64,000 bases of DNA from Shewanella psychromarinicola. GTDB taxonomy: Bacteria > Pseudomonadota > Gammaproteobacteria > Enterobacterales > Shewanellaceae. A program made the position numbers and the translations under genes. A model generated the notes under the pieces. The model had not been told where the DNA came from. It was given only the letters and a program-made list of their open reading frames with translations, and ran no database searches. Positions within the stretch are counted from its first letter, which is position 1. Every line of letters begins with the position of its first letter. Of this stretch, positions 36,681 through 46,709 are shown in pieces. The stretch is from contig NZ_CP034073.1 of NCBI RefSeq assembly GCF_003855155.1, positions 2,418,001 through 2,482,000 on the forward strand. Direction: 5' to 3'.

Positions 36681-37502
36681 ATGGCATTATTTACAGTTTT
36701 TGGTGGTAGGGGATTTATAGGCTCTGCAATTGTGAGTCAATTAGAACAAGATGGGCATGCAGTACAAGTGCCAGAAAGAGGAGATAAAAGGATATACAAG
36801 GAAACACTGGGTACTGTCATTTACGCCGCAGGATCTGGTGACTGCGAGAATGATCCTGTAAATGTAGTCCAAGCCAACTTGAATCTTCTTAGTGAAATAA
36901 TTAACAATTCTTATTTCGAAAAGCTAGTTTACCTTTCCTCCACTAGATTATATTTAAATCAATATGAAACTAATGAGGCGGTAGACTTAAATATATCAAT
37001 AAATGATAATCGTAGATTATTTAATCTGACAAAAATAGCTGCTGAAGAACTTTGTTTGAAAAGCAAAAGAAATTTTTTAATTATTAGACCAAGTAATGTT
37101 TATGGTTTAGCTGTAGATAGTCCACTTTTCTTACCATCAATTGTTAGAAATGCATTACTTAACAATAATGTCGATATGTATGTAACCCCAGCATACAGTA
37201 AAGATTATGTTTATGTAGGTGATTTGGTTAGTGCCATTTTGAAGTTATTAGATAAAAGTATCACAGGAATTGTGAATATAGCTTCCGGTGAAAATACATC
37301 AGCAAAGGAAATTGCAAATATTCTTGAGTTACAAACTAATTGCAAGATTAATTGGTTGGTTAAAAATGATGTGGATTATTTTCACCCTATAGACATATCT
37401 AAAATTAAAAGTTTTATCAATTATGAACCAGTAAGTGTTGTTGATAATTTAAATAAAATGGTGTGTGACTTTAAGCTATACTTTGATAATAAGAATAGTT
37501 AA
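36681..37502 (+). CDS. NAD-dependent epimerase/dehydratase (SDR) in the rmlD position
   Basis: A 273-residue extended SDR with FGGRGFIGSAIV as cofactor loop and VYLSSTRLY for the catalytic Ser/Thr strand. The usual Tyr-x3-Lys reads F-N-L-T-K (RRLFNLTKIAAEEL), so the Tyr is Phe. Being directly after rmlC, it might reduce or epimerise a dTDP-keto-sugar to something other than rhamnose, or be impaired. Its base composition drops to the AT-rich level of the genes that follow. Confidence 0.8.
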   Translation: MALFTVFGGRGFIGSAIVSQLEQDGHAVQVPERGDKRIYKETLGTVIYAAGSGDCENDPVNVVQANLNLLSEIINNSYFEKLVYLSSTRLYLNQYETNEAVDLNISINDNRRLFNLTKIAAEELCLKSKRNFLIIRPSNVYGLAVDSPLFLPSIVRNALLNNNVDMYVTPAYSKDYVYVGDLVSAILKLLDKSITGIVNIASGENTSAKEIANILELQTNCKINWLVKNDVDYFHPIDISKIKSFINYEPVSVVDNLNKMVCDFKLYFDNKNS

Positions 37503-37510
37503 GGAATGAA

Positions 37511-39019
37511 ATGGCTAGGAGTGAGCGAAAATTCGGTGTTGTTCTCACGTACGTAAATATCTTTCTTAATACATTTGTTATGCTAATTTATACACCTTTT
37601 ATACTAAAATATTTAGGACAGTCTGAATACGGTTTGTATGCGTTAGCTATGAGTATCTTGACTTATCTGGCCTTGTTAGATTTTGGGTTTGGTAATGCAA
37701 TAGTAGTTTTAACTTCAAAGTATATAATAAATAACGAACGAAAAAGTCAAGAAGTTTTATATAGTACAGTTTTCACATCCTATTTATTCATAAGTTTTTT
37801 ATCTGTTATAGGAATGGTAGTTTTTTATTATCTTTCTGACACTATTTTTGCTAAGTCAATGAGTGAAAGTGAGGTTGGTATTTTTAAAATTTTAATATTA
37901 ATACTTGCTTTCAACATAGCGATTTCAATACCTGGAAATATGTTTAGAACAATACTTACTGCTTATGAGAAATTCATATTTATAAATGGGTTAAGTATTA
38001 TAAGAGCTTTAAGTATTCCTCTTCTAACTATAGTTGCTATATTTTTTGAATACCGAACGATAGCTATGATTGCTTCAGTTACAATAGTTAATTTGCTATT
38101 TCTGTTTGTTCAATATGTTTACTTTAGAAAACATGTCAGTATAAGTGTTGGTTTTGGACAGTTTGACGTTAAAGTATTTAAACTAGCATTTAGTTATTCT
38201 ATATTTGTTTTTATCGCTACTATTGTTGACCAAGTTAATTGGAATTTTGGTCAATTGGTTGTTGGCGCTTATAGAGGTACTAGTGAAGTTGCTGTTTATT
38301 CAATAGCACTCTTGTTTAATACAACATTTATTATGTTATCTACAGCGGTTAGTAATGTGTTGTTACCAAAGGTTTCAAAAATGATTTCTGACGGAGCAAC
38401 AGATAATGATTTGTCTCTGGAAATGATTAAAATTGGACGTCTCCAGTCATATATAGTTTTGTTAGTGTTATTCGGCTTTGCACTTTTTGGGAAAGTTTTT
38501 GTGGTTTTCTGGGCTGGAAAAGAATACGAAGATGCTTACTATTTAACTCTAATTATAATGGTCCCATTATCTATACCGCTTATGCAAAATTTGGGGTTAA
38601 GTATATTAAAGGCAAAAAATAAGTTTGTATTTAGAGCCATGTCTTCACTTATTATGTCTTTTTTTACAATTTTAATGTCGTTGTTGTTAACTAATGAATA
38701 TGGTTATTGGGGGGTAGCAATTTCTATCTCTATAACATTCTTTTTATTAAATGGCGTTATAATGAATGTCTACTATAAATATATTGGCCTTAACATACTC
38801 AGTTTCTGGAAACAAATTTCGATAGTTATTTTAGTTATGCTCAGTGTATTTTTCTTGTTTTTTATGTATATCCAATTAATTGAAATAGATTCAATTTTTA
38901 AGTTGGTTTTTAACATTCCAATATTTATTTTTATTGTCTTTGTTACTTTATACCTGTGCGTGATGAATGAGTATGAAAAAGGGATTATTAAAAGTATTAC
39001 CAACAAGACGTTTTTTTGA
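37511..39019 (+). CDS. wzx: O-antigen/polysaccharide flippase Wzx
   Basis: A 502-residue membrane protein with about 12-14 helices, MATE/PST type (IYTPFILKYLGQSEYGLYALAMSILTYLALLDFGFGNAIV is the typical N-terminus). It moves undecaprenyl-linked repeat units across the inner membrane. It is strongly AT-rich, like most Wzx genes. It starts 8 bp after the SDR gene, with an AAGGAATG-like ribosome site. Confidence 0.9.
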   Translation: MARSERKFGVVLTYVNIFLNTFVMLIYTPFILKYLGQSEYGLYALAMSILTYLALLDFGFGNAIVVLTSKYIINNERKSQEVLYSTVFTSYLFISFLSVIGMVVFYYLSDTIFAKSMSESEVGIFKILILILAFNIAISIPGNMFRTILTAYEKFIFINGLSIIRALSIPLLTIVAIFFEYRTIAMIASVTIVNLLFLFVQYVYFRKHVSISVGFGQFDVKVFKLAFSYSIFVFIATIVDQVNWNFGQLVVGAYRGTSEVAVYSIALLFNTTFIMLSTAVSNVLLPKVSKMISDGATDNDLSLEMIKIGRLQSYIVLLVLFGFALFGKVFVVFWAGKEYEDAYYLTLIIMVPLSIPLMQNLGLSILKAKNKFVFRAMSSLIMSFFTILMSLLLTNEYGYWGVAISISITFFLLNGVIMNVYYKYIGLNILSFWKQISIVILVMLSVFFLFFMYIQLIEIDSIFKLVFNIPIFIFIVFVTLYLCVMNEYEKGIIKSITNKTFF

Positions 39020-39133
39020 TTGTTTATATTGAGTATGCTAAATGCTACACTGTATGCCTTTTAATTGTGGTTTATGTATTTTTAATTCAATAATTTAATT
39101 TTTAAGTTGTTACATAGAATGTGAGAGAAAGTA

Positions 39134-40531
39134 ATGAATGTAAGAGAGTTTAATAAAAAACGGATTTACAGCGAAGTTAGCGGAGTTACTGCATTTGTTG
39201 AACCCAAAATAAAAATTAGACTCAACGATTTTGGATTATACGAAGAGTTGATTAATGCTCCTGAAGATTTTATATTAAACCCTTTAGTTGAAAAAGTCTC
39301 ACCTTATTTAAATGCGACAAATAATGAAAGTTTTATAGCTGAAGAATTATATTCTAAAGTAGAGGACATTTGTTATGATAAACGAGTTGGATACTATGAT
39401 TCCCTGTATGTTGGGCATGTAGTTGAAGGCGATTACCGTAAAAATGCTAGTTCAGGTGGGATGGGCACATGGATATTTAAGGCATTACTGGATGAAGGGG
39501 AAATTGATGGCGTCATCCATGTTAAGAATAATAGTGATAAAAACTCTAAAATATTATACAAGTACGAAATTTCTAGAACGGTCGAAGAAGTTTTAGAAGG
39601 AGCAAAAACAAAGTATTATCCAGTTGAGTTATCAGAAGTCCTTAACATAATAAAAGAAAACAAAGGGCGTTATGCAATCGTTGGTATTCCCAGTTTTATC
39701 AAAGCTATTAGACTTGTTTGTTTATATGACCCCATCATTAACGAAAGTATAGCTTTTACTGTAGGGTTAATATGTGGTCATCAGAAAAGCTCAAAGTTTT
39801 CCGAGTATATGGGGTGGCAAGTTGGTATAGAGCCTGGGAACTTGAAGGCAATAGACTTCAGGCATAAGCTCGCTGACAGACCCGCCGACTCTTATGCAAT
39901 AAGTATGACTGGTTATATAAATGGTAAACTATCTACTGTAATTAAAGCCAAATCTGAGTTAGATGGACAAAATTGGGGTTTAGGTTATTTTAAACCATTA
40001 GCTTCAGATTTTACTGATGATGTTTTTAATGAGACCGCAGATATCGTTATCGGTGATGCTTGGCTTCCTGAATACACCTCAGATAGTGGTGGAAATAATA
40101 TCGTTATTGTAAGGGACCAAGCTATAAGTAGGATTTTACTTAATTCAATAGAGACTAATAAATTAAGCATGAAGCCAGTCGGCGTTGATAAGATCTTTTC
40201 CTCTCAATCTGCGCATTATAGACATACTCATGATGAATTAGCTTATCGGTCACTTAGTCAGAAAAAGAAAAATATCTGGTTTCCTCAAAATCGTGTTTCG
40301 CAATCTAATGAAATAACTTATCTACGAGGTAAAGTACAAAACTTAAGGATGGATATAGCAGAACAGTCACATAGTATTTATCAAGAGGCTGTTAAGCGTA
40401 AAGATTTGAATTATTTTTCTAATAAAATGAATGGTTTGAATTTTAAATATAAACTAGTTTATTACGTAATGGCTATAAAAAACAAAGGATTCAAAGGCTT
40501 GTTGGATAAGGTCTTTAAAAGAGAAACCTAA
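39134..40531 (+). CDS. Coenzyme F420 hydrogenase/dehydrogenase beta-subunit-like protein
   Basis: A 465-residue member of the FrhB/FdhB-like family found in polysaccharide loci. SSGGMGTWIFKALLDEG, KTKYYPVELSEVL, GIPSFIKAIRL, GLICGHQKSS and IGDAWLPEYTSDSGGNNIVIV are diagnostic. No clear ferredoxin CxxC cluster is visible at the N-terminus. These are probably flavoproteins; the reaction in polysaccharide loci is not known, but they regularly sit next to pyruvyl transferases, as here. Confidence 0.82.
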   Translation: MNVREFNKKRIYSEVSGVTAFVEPKIKIRLNDFGLYEELINAPEDFILNPLVEKVSPYLNATNNESFIAEELYSKVEDICYDKRVGYYDSLYVGHVVEGDYRKNASSGGMGTWIFKALLDEGEIDGVIHVKNNSDKNSKILYKYEISRTVEEVLEGAKTKYYPVELSEVLNIIKENKGRYAIVGIPSFIKAIRLVCLYDPIINESIAFTVGLICGHQKSSKFSEYMGWQVGIEPGNLKAIDFRHKLADRPADSYAISMTGYINGKLSTVIKAKSELDGQNWGLGYFKPLASDFTDDVFNETADIVIGDAWLPEYTSDSGGNNIVIVRDQAISRILLNSIETNKLSMKPVGVDKIFSSQSAHYRHTHDELAYRSLSQKKKNIWFPQNRVSQSNEITYLRGKVQNLRMDIAEQSHSIYQEAVKRKDLNYFSNKMNGLNFKYKLVYYVMAIKNKGFKGLLDKVFKRET

Positions 40532-40626
40532 AAATGTTTTTATTTAGCTCTTTAATAAAAAAGTTTTCTATTTTGGGTTATGATCGAATTTTTAAAATAT
40601 CAATTTCTAATATTTAAGGTCTTAAA

Positions 40627-41697
40627 ATGAAAGTTGCAGTAATCACTTTTCCTTTAATTAATAATTATGGTGGAATTATTCAAGCGTTTGCTATGATGAG
40701 GTTGTTAGAGGATTTAGGTCATGAACCTGTACTAGTTAATTTTCAATCAGAAAGTAAATTAAAGTCGATAAGTAAATTTATAATTAAGAAATATTTTTTA
40801 TTTTTCATGAGTCGTTTCAAAAATGTTACACTTACTTTGAAAAATAAAGAACTAGCTAAGTTCGTCGATGTGTATATAAGTCCAAAAACTGACCCAATTT
40901 ATAATAGCCAAGATCTTAAAGATTATTTTCGAAATAATAACTTTGATGCATGTGTAGTTGGTAGTGATCAAGTTTTTGCAAAAATGGGCTATACACACTT
41001 TGATAATGATTATTCACTTGGTTTTGTTAAAGATGATGTTATTAAACTATCTTATGCGGCCTCTTTTGGAGCAGATCGATATCAAGGTGATAGTCAACAG
41101 ATAGAGTTCCATAAAAAAAACCTAAATAGATTCTCTGGTGTATCAGTAAGAGAAGAGAGTGGTGTTAACGTTTGTAAAGAAACTTTTTCCGTAGACTCAA
41201 TACATGTTTTAGATCCTACAATGATGATATCGTCATCTTACTACTTAGATATAATCGCTGCAGATAAAACAGAACTTTCAAATAATAACGAATTATTTGC
41301 TTACGTTTTAGATTCTGATGAAGTTAAAACTAATGCCATTCAAAAATTTGCTAAGAATAAGAAATTGTCCATGAGACAAATAAATGATGGTAATGCTTCG
41401 GCTGACGTTATATCTATGGAAAAATGGATTGGCTCAATCTATAACGCAAAGCATGTCATTACAGATTCTTTTCACGGCTGTGTATTTTGTATTATTTTTA
41501 ATAAGCCATTCCATTGTTATATTAACCGAAAGCGCGGTGCTGATAGATTTTTCTCTCTCTTGAAGATGTTTGGTCTTGAAAGTCGTATTATTGGTGATAA
41601 TATCTCTGACGAAATTATAGATTGGAGTACAGTTAATGCTAAGTTAGAAGTAAATAAGTCTAAATCTCTAGCTTTTCTAACGATTCACTTAGTTTAG
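40627..41697 (+). CDS. Polysaccharide pyruvyl transferase family protein
   Basis: A 356-residue CsaB/WcaK-type protein. FPLINNYGGIIQAFAMM, VVGSDQVFAK and the C-terminal ITDSFHGCVFCIIFNKPF are family hallmarks. These enzymes attach a pyruvate ketal from phosphoenolpyruvate to a sugar. It forms a likely functional pair with the preceding FrhB-like gene. The start at 40627 follows AAGG. Confidence 0.88.
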   Translation: MKVAVITFPLINNYGGIIQAFAMMRLLEDLGHEPVLVNFQSESKLKSISKFIIKKYFLFFMSRFKNVTLTLKNKELAKFVDVYISPKTDPIYNSQDLKDYFRNNNFDACVVGSDQVFAKMGYTHFDNDYSLGFVKDDVIKLSYAASFGADRYQGDSQQIEFHKKNLNRFSGVSVREESGVNVCKETFSVDSIHVLDPTMMISSSYYLDIIAADKTELSNNNELFAYVLDSDEVKTNAIQKFAKNKKLSMRQINDGNASADVISMEKWIGSIYNAKHVITDSFHGCVFCIIFNKPFHCYINRKRGADRFFSLLKMFGLESRIIGDNISDEIIDWSTVNAKLEVNKSKSLAFLTIHLV

Positions 41698-42019
41698 GGC
41701 GGGTGATTTTTTCTAAATATAATATTTTCATTTTAGTTGTATAATTTTTTATCTGCTATTAATATCCGTTTGATACGATGATTTAGCCTTGTAGGAGAGT
41801 TCTTTAAAGATGTATTGGTTTTTCTGGGCTTCTGTCTATTGTTGAAAATGAAGTTGTAGTTAATTCAAAGCTAAAATTGTAAAATACTCTTTTTGTTCTT
41901 CAGCCATTTTTAGAGTACTGTTACAGCATGTCACCAATTTTTGGCATATAAATTTCTTATTTTGATATCTATTTTGTGCACTTATTCGAACTGTTTTATT
42001 ATTTTTTTAGGTAGTAATA
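41698..42019. other. Gene-free AT-rich spacer before wzy
   Basis: About 320 bp without an open frame that I can support. Several TATAAT-like hexamers (41719, 41741) and a TAGGAG lie here, but no start codon gives a long protein. It may hold an internal promoter or a gene relic. Confidence 0.4.
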
Positions 42020-43078
42020 ATGATTACATACCATATTATTTTCATTTTGTTAATTCTGTTTTGGATCCTAGAACGCTTCAACCTACTGGTTTCAAGATAT
42101 GTCCCTATTTTTTTCTCATTTATATTTGTTCTGCTTTTTACTAGCTTAAGGGGCGATGTAGGTCAAGATACTTCTAATTATTTAATTATGTTTAACTCTC
42201 CATTAGAATATAAGAGTCATGTAGAGTTAGGTTATTACTTGTTTTCTAGCTCTGTAAGTTATCTAGGGCTTAGTTTTAATTCTTTTTTATTTCTAATTGG
42301 TTTTTTTTCATTGTCATTTTATTATGTTTCTATATCAAAATTTGTGCCAACAGGTTTTGTTGTAATTGCTTTTTCAATTATATTCTGTGATATGTATATG
42401 TACTTTAATATTAGTGGTCTTAGGCAGGGTGTCGCCCTCTCTATTTGCTTATTAGCTGCATACTATGTCATTAATGGATATGTTATTAGGTTTTTTATTT
42501 TACTTTCATTGGCAATTCTTTTTCATAAGAGTGCATTTGTATTTATTCTAGCTTACCCAATATCTAAATTGAATGTTAAATATGATTCCAAGCATCTTTC
42601 GTTTCTGTTTTTAGGTGTTTTATTACTTTCCTATATCGTTAATTTTAAATTAGAAAGTATGGTTTTCCTTAATCAAATTAAGGGGGCTGCAATGTATTTG
42701 TCAGAGTCTTATAATGAGTTCTCATTTACTTCATATCTCATAGGTATCGTTCGTAGAGTTTACCCTATTATTTTGTCCATTATATTTTTCAGCAAGTTGA
42801 AAAGTGACAAAACTGCTTTGTTTGTATTTAATATTTATGTTTTTGGTTTCCTTGCGTATACTGTTGGCTATCCAGTTCTTCAAGATGTAACCGTAAGGCT
42901 TACTAGTTATTTCCTTATTTTTGAATCAGTTTTAGTCGTGCTCATATTGTCGAAGTTAAATCGTCACGCTAATGTATCATTATTGGCAATTGTTATTTTC
43001 TTACTTGTCTACCTGAAGATTATGGTATACGCAAATCTACCAGCTTTTGAGTACAAATATATTGAAGGTATACTTTGA
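42020..43078 (+). CDS. wzy: EpsG-like polysaccharide polymerase Wzy
   Basis: A 352-residue membrane protein with about nine to ten helices. The segment LRGDVGQDTSNYLIMF and the SGLRQGVALSICLLAAYYVI region match the EpsG/Wzy family, which joins lipid-linked repeat units in the periplasm. It is AT-rich and poorly conserved, as usual for Wzy. Assignment rests on topology and those motifs. Confidence 0.82.
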   Translation: MITYHIIFILLILFWILERFNLLVSRYVPIFFSFIFVLLFTSLRGDVGQDTSNYLIMFNSPLEYKSHVELGYYLFSSSVSYLGLSFNSFLFLIGFFSLSFYYVSISKFVPTGFVVIAFSIIFCDMYMYFNISGLRQGVALSICLLAAYYVINGYVIRFFILLSLAILFHKSAFVFILAYPISKLNVKYDSKHLSFLFLGVLLLSYIVNFKLESMVFLNQIKGAAMYLSESYNEFSFTSYLIGIVRRVYPIILSIIFFSKLKSDKTALFVFNIYVFGFLAYTVGYPVLQDVTVRLTSYFLIFESVLVVLILSKLNRHANVSLLAIVIFLLVYLKIMVYANLPAFEYKYIEGIL

Positions 43079-43112
43079 ACCTGTTCATTCCCTCTTATAA
43101 ATAGTAATAAAA

Positions 43113-44192
43113 ATGAAAAAAATAATTTTGTATATTAGTAGTATGAAGCCCGCTGGAGGTATTGAGCGAGTAGTCTCTACTTTAGCTAATGAGTTATGTA
43201 ACGATTATGAAATAACTTTGCTTGTTAAAGACAATGGTGAATCTTTTTATTACTTAGATAAAAGGATTGAAGTATTAAGTTTAAATTGCGCACTAGACTT
43301 GAATATGAGGTCAAGATTTTCGAGAGGTTTAGGCTTATTGAGGAACTTGTTCGTTTCGGCATATAAGTTAAGGGCGCTATTTTATAGGTGCAATTTTGAC
43401 TATATTTATGTCACAACTCCAGTATCTTTTTGGGAGTGTTTTCTTACAGGTAGATGCAACAATAAAATTATCGCATCTGAGCATGGAGCAAGAGTTAACT
43501 ATAATATCATCTACAGGGCCCTTAAGGTTGGGTATAAATTTTCTCATTCTTATATGATACCAACGAAAACTGATTTTGATTATTATATGAACAGCGGGTA
43601 TCCTGCTGTTTATATCCCACATCTTCGGCCTGCATTACCTTACTCTATTAGCAAGAATGACGTAAAAAAAGTAATTAATGTCGGAAGATTTACGGCTGAT
43701 AAACAGCAGTTAGCTTTAATCAGAATGTGGTCCGAGTTAATAAAGGAAAAAGATCACATAGACGAGTGGGAATTGATTCTGGTTGGTACTGGTGAGTTAG
43801 AATATGAAATTATTTCTCTCGTTGAAGAACTGGATTTATCTAACTCTGTTAAGTTAGTGCCTCCTAGGAAAGATATTGAAACAATTTATTCGGATGCTTC
43901 TATTTTTGTACTGACATCAAGCAGTGAAGGTTTTGGAATGGTTGTCTTAGAGGCTTTGTCTTTCGGGTTGCCTGTAGTGAGTTTTGATTGTCCTTCTGGC
44001 CCCCGGGATATAATTGACGATAATCTTGATGGGTTACTCGTTGACTTGAATGATTTTGAAGGCTTTAAAATCAAACTATATTCTTTAATGTGTGATAAAT
44101 CATTGAGAGAAAAAATGTCTCTTCATGGATTTTCTAAAGCAAGTGTTTGGAATCAAAGTAACATTTTATCAAAGTTTAAGGGTTTATTCTAA
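43113..44192 (+). CDS. Glycosyltransferase, GT4 family
   Basis: A 359-residue GT-B enzyme. SSMKPAGGIERVVSTLANEL is the acceptor-side N-terminus; VGRFTADKQQLALIRMW and SSSEGFGMVVLEALSFGLPVVSFDCPSGPRDII form the donor site with the E-x7-E motif. The stop abuts the next ATG. Donor and acceptor sugars are unknown. Confidence 0.92.
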   Translation: MKKIILYISSMKPAGGIERVVSTLANELCNDYEITLLVKDNGESFYYLDKRIEVLSLNCALDLNMRSRFSRGLGLLRNLFVSAYKLRALFYRCNFDYIYVTTPVSFWECFLTGRCNNKIIASEHGARVNYNIIYRALKVGYKFSHSYMIPTKTDFDYYMNSGYPAVYIPHLRPALPYSISKNDVKKVINVGRFTADKQQLALIRMWSELIKEKDHIDEWELILVGTGELEYEIISLVEELDLSNSVKLVPPRKDIETIYSDASIFVLTSSSEGFGMVVLEALSFGLPVVSFDCPSGPRDIIDDNLDGLLVDLNDFEGFKIKLYSLMCDKSLREKMSLHGFSKASVWNQSNILSKFKGLF

Positions 44193-45017
44193 ATGATCAC
44201 TATCATCCTACCTGTGTATAATGCTTCGAAAACAATTTTAGCTACATTGGTATCCGTAAAAAACCAAGATATATCAGATATTAATGTAGAGTTGATAATC
44301 ATAAATGACGGATCGACAGATGATAGTGAAAAGTTAATAACACAGTTTATATATGAAAATAAACATATGGATATAACTTATATATTTAAAGAAAATAGTG
44401 GGGTTTCGAGTTCTCGCAATTTAGGTATAAGTAAAGCTAAATATGATTGGGTTGCTTTCATCGATTCCGATGATGTCTGGGCTGATAATAAATTAGCTGA
44501 GCAGATACTCATTATCAACAATTCAGCATTCAATATAGACTTTATCGGTTGTGCTAGGAATGATGAAATCCTAAGTCTTTACGGTAATAAAATTAATAAA
44601 TTACATAAGGCTTGTTATAAAGAGCTGTTGATTAAGATGTTTCCGCAAACTTCCACAGCAATGGTCAAGAAATCAGTATTAGATAGAGTTGGTGGTTATG
44701 ATGAAACTATGACTCACTCTGAAGATGGTGATTTATGGATCAGGATTTGTTTTGAATATGATTTTTATTATATGTCAGAATCGTTAGTTGTAACCGGTGG
44801 TAATAAACATAATTTTGGTGAGTCTGGCTTATCAGCGAACTTATTGGCGATGGAAAAAGGTGTTCAGTATACTCTCTTGAAGTTGTATAATAGTAAAAAG
44901 ATAAGTATATTTTTTTATGTTTTTTTGAGAGTTTTTTGTTATTTAAAATATGTTAGAAGATTACTTATTTCCTCTTATATTCGGAGGGTGAATAGTAAAC
45001 CTAAAGGGGATTTATAA
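44193..45017 (+). CDS. Glycosyltransferase, GT2 family
   Basis: A 274-residue GT-A enzyme. ILPVYNASKTI and INDGSTDDSEKL bind the nucleotide, FIDSDDVW carries the DxD metal site, and THSEDGDLWIRI is the catalytic-base region. It is translationally coupled: its ATG follows the preceding stop directly and its own TAA overlaps the next ATG by one base. The sugar is unknown. Confidence 0.93.
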   Translation: MITIILPVYNASKTILATLVSVKNQDISDINVELIIINDGSTDDSEKLITQFIYENKHMDITYIFKENSGVSSSRNLGISKAKYDWVAFIDSDDVWADNKLAEQILIINNSAFNIDFIGCARNDEILSLYGNKINKLHKACYKELLIKMFPQTSTAMVKKSVLDRVGGYDETMTHSEDGDLWIRICFEYDFYYMSESLVVTGGNKHNFGESGLSANLLAMEKGVQYTLLKLYNSKKISIFFYVFLRVFCYLKYVRRLLISSYIRRVNSKPKGDL

Positions 45018-45598
45018 TGGTGTACCCTAAATTTTTTTGGGCTTTTAGGTTATTTGTTTTATCTATTTATTATAAAAATATAAAGTTTCCTGGTTATTTA
45101 GGGAAACCTATAATATTACTCGGTATCAAAAATATTCGAATAGGTCGGAAGGTTAGGATATTCCCTAATTCAAGAATAGAAGTACATGGTGAGAATGCTT
45201 ATATCAATATCAATGATAATGTTACTATAGGACAAGGTTTTCATGCTACTTCCGGTGGTGAATTGAATATAGGCTCTGATACTGTAATCACTGGGAACGT
45301 AGTTGTAACTAATATCGATCATGAATATAAGAACATCCATTTGTCTGTTCTTGAACAACCTAATCTAATTAGTTCGACCTCAATTGGCGAAGGTTGCTTT
45401 ATTGGGTTCGGAGCAATAATACAAGCTGGTACAACTCTTGGTAAACATTGTGTTGTAGGTGCTAACTCGGTTGTTCGTGGTAAGTTTCCTGATTATTGTG
45501 TGATAGTTGGCATCCCGGCTAAAATTGTAAAACGATATAATATCGATAGTAATTCATGGGAACGGACGAATTCTAAAGGTGAGTTTATAAAGCATTAA
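45017..45598 (+). CDS. Hexapeptide-repeat acyltransferase
   Basis: A 193-residue left-handed beta-helix protein of the WbbJ/maltose-acetyltransferase group. Repeats such as IGQGFHATSGG, IGSDTVITGNVVV and IGEGCFIGFGAIIQAGTTLGKHCVVGANSVV build the helix; NIDHEYKN holds the catalytic His. It probably O-acetylates the polysaccharide. Its start overlaps the upstream stop (TAATG). Confidence 0.9.
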   Translation: MVYPKFFWAFRLFVLSIYYKNIKFPGYLGKPIILLGIKNIRIGRKVRIFPNSRIEVHGENAYININDNVTIGQGFHATSGGELNIGSDTVITGNVVVTNIDHEYKNIHLSVLEQPNLISSTSIGEGCFIGFGAIIQAGTTLGKHCVVGANSVVRGKFPDYCVIVGIPAKIVKRYNIDSNSWERTNSKGEFIKH

Positions 45599-45697
45599 GC
45601 TTAGTTTATTCATATTTTTAACACTTATTTATAATGGTAACCTTTTTTGTGGAAATTTTTATATTAATTACGAACTGTTATATGCGATGCTTACCTT

Positions 45698-46699
45698 ATG
45701 TTAAAGAATAAAAAAGTTTTACTGATAGTTCCTTCTTTCTTCGGTTACGAGCTTGATATTGTTAAAGAAATGGTAGCGCTAGGTATCGAGGTTGACTATT
45801 TTGACGAAAGGCCTTTTAAGTCTTCCATTGCTAAAATAATAAATAGGCTAGACTTGAAGTTTATTATGCGGCGTTATATTAGTCGTTATTTTGAAAGTAT
45901 ACTGAAGCAAAGTGTTAATAAAAGATATGACTACCTATTGGTCATATCACCTGAAACGATAGGGACCAGTTTTGTAAGTGAACTCAAAGCTATTAACCCG
46001 AACATTATTTCTATTTTATACATGTGGGACTCATTTGGTAACAAAGCTAATGCAAGAAAATTGTTGCCATTTTTTGATCATATTATTTCATTTGATCCTG
46101 GTGATAAATCGATAAACACTGACATTCAGTTTTTACCTCTTTTTTTTAACAATGACTTCAATGCCAGCTATAATGAATTAATTCACGAACAGCTTTACTC
46201 AGTATCTTTTGTTGGCACAGTGCATAGTGATAGAGTTAAGTTAGTTAAACAGATTATGAAGCAGTTCGAAGATCGAGGAGTTAAAACATTTAGTTTTTAT
46301 TATTGTCCTAGCAAACTGTTATTTATCCTAAAAAAACTGTTTACTAAAGAGTATGATTTTATATCTTATTCCGAGGTTTCTTTCAAGCCTATGTCAAAAA
46401 CTGAAATAAAGACTATTTTTTTACAGTCTAACGCAGTCATCGATATTCAACATCCAGCCCAAAAGGGGTTGACGATGCGTTCTTTAGAAATGCTGGGCTT
46501 AGAAAAGAAACTTATAACGACTAACTGCGATGTTAGAAGTTATGATTTTTTTGATGAAAGAAATATTTTGGTGATTGACAGGATTAACCCTCATATTCCA
46601 GATGATTTTATTAACATGAAATATACGCCTCTTAGTCACGAGTCCCGCTTGAAGTATTCGCTACGTAGTTGGATTTATTCTGTTTTGAACATAACCTGA
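45698..46699 (+). CDS. Probable glycosyltransferase, CgeB-like
   Basis: A 333-residue protein with a GT-B-like layout: VLLIVPSFFGYELDIVKEMVALG at the N-terminus and NAVIDIQHPAQKGLTMRSLEMLGLEKKLITTN in the donor half, resembling CgeB-like or LPS-synthesis transferases. YMWDSFGNKANA and SFVGTVHSDR support this. I could not assign a sugar. It sits between the acyltransferase and an epimerase in the AT-rich island. Confidence 0.7.
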   Translation: MLKNKKVLLIVPSFFGYELDIVKEMVALGIEVDYFDERPFKSSIAKIINRLDLKFIMRRYISRYFESILKQSVNKRYDYLLVISPETIGTSFVSELKAINPNIISILYMWDSFGNKANARKLLPFFDHIISFDPGDKSINTDIQFLPLFFNNDFNASYNELIHEQLYSVSFVGTVHSDRVKLVKQIMKQFEDRGVKTFSFYYCPSKLLFILKKLFTKEYDFISYSEVSFKPMSKTEIKTIFLQSNAVIDIQHPAQKGLTMRSLEMLGLEKKLITTNCDVRSYDFFDERNILVIDRINPHIPDDFINMKYTPLSHESRLKYSLRSWIYSVLNIT

Positions 46700-46709
46700 G
46701 GTTTTTGCA

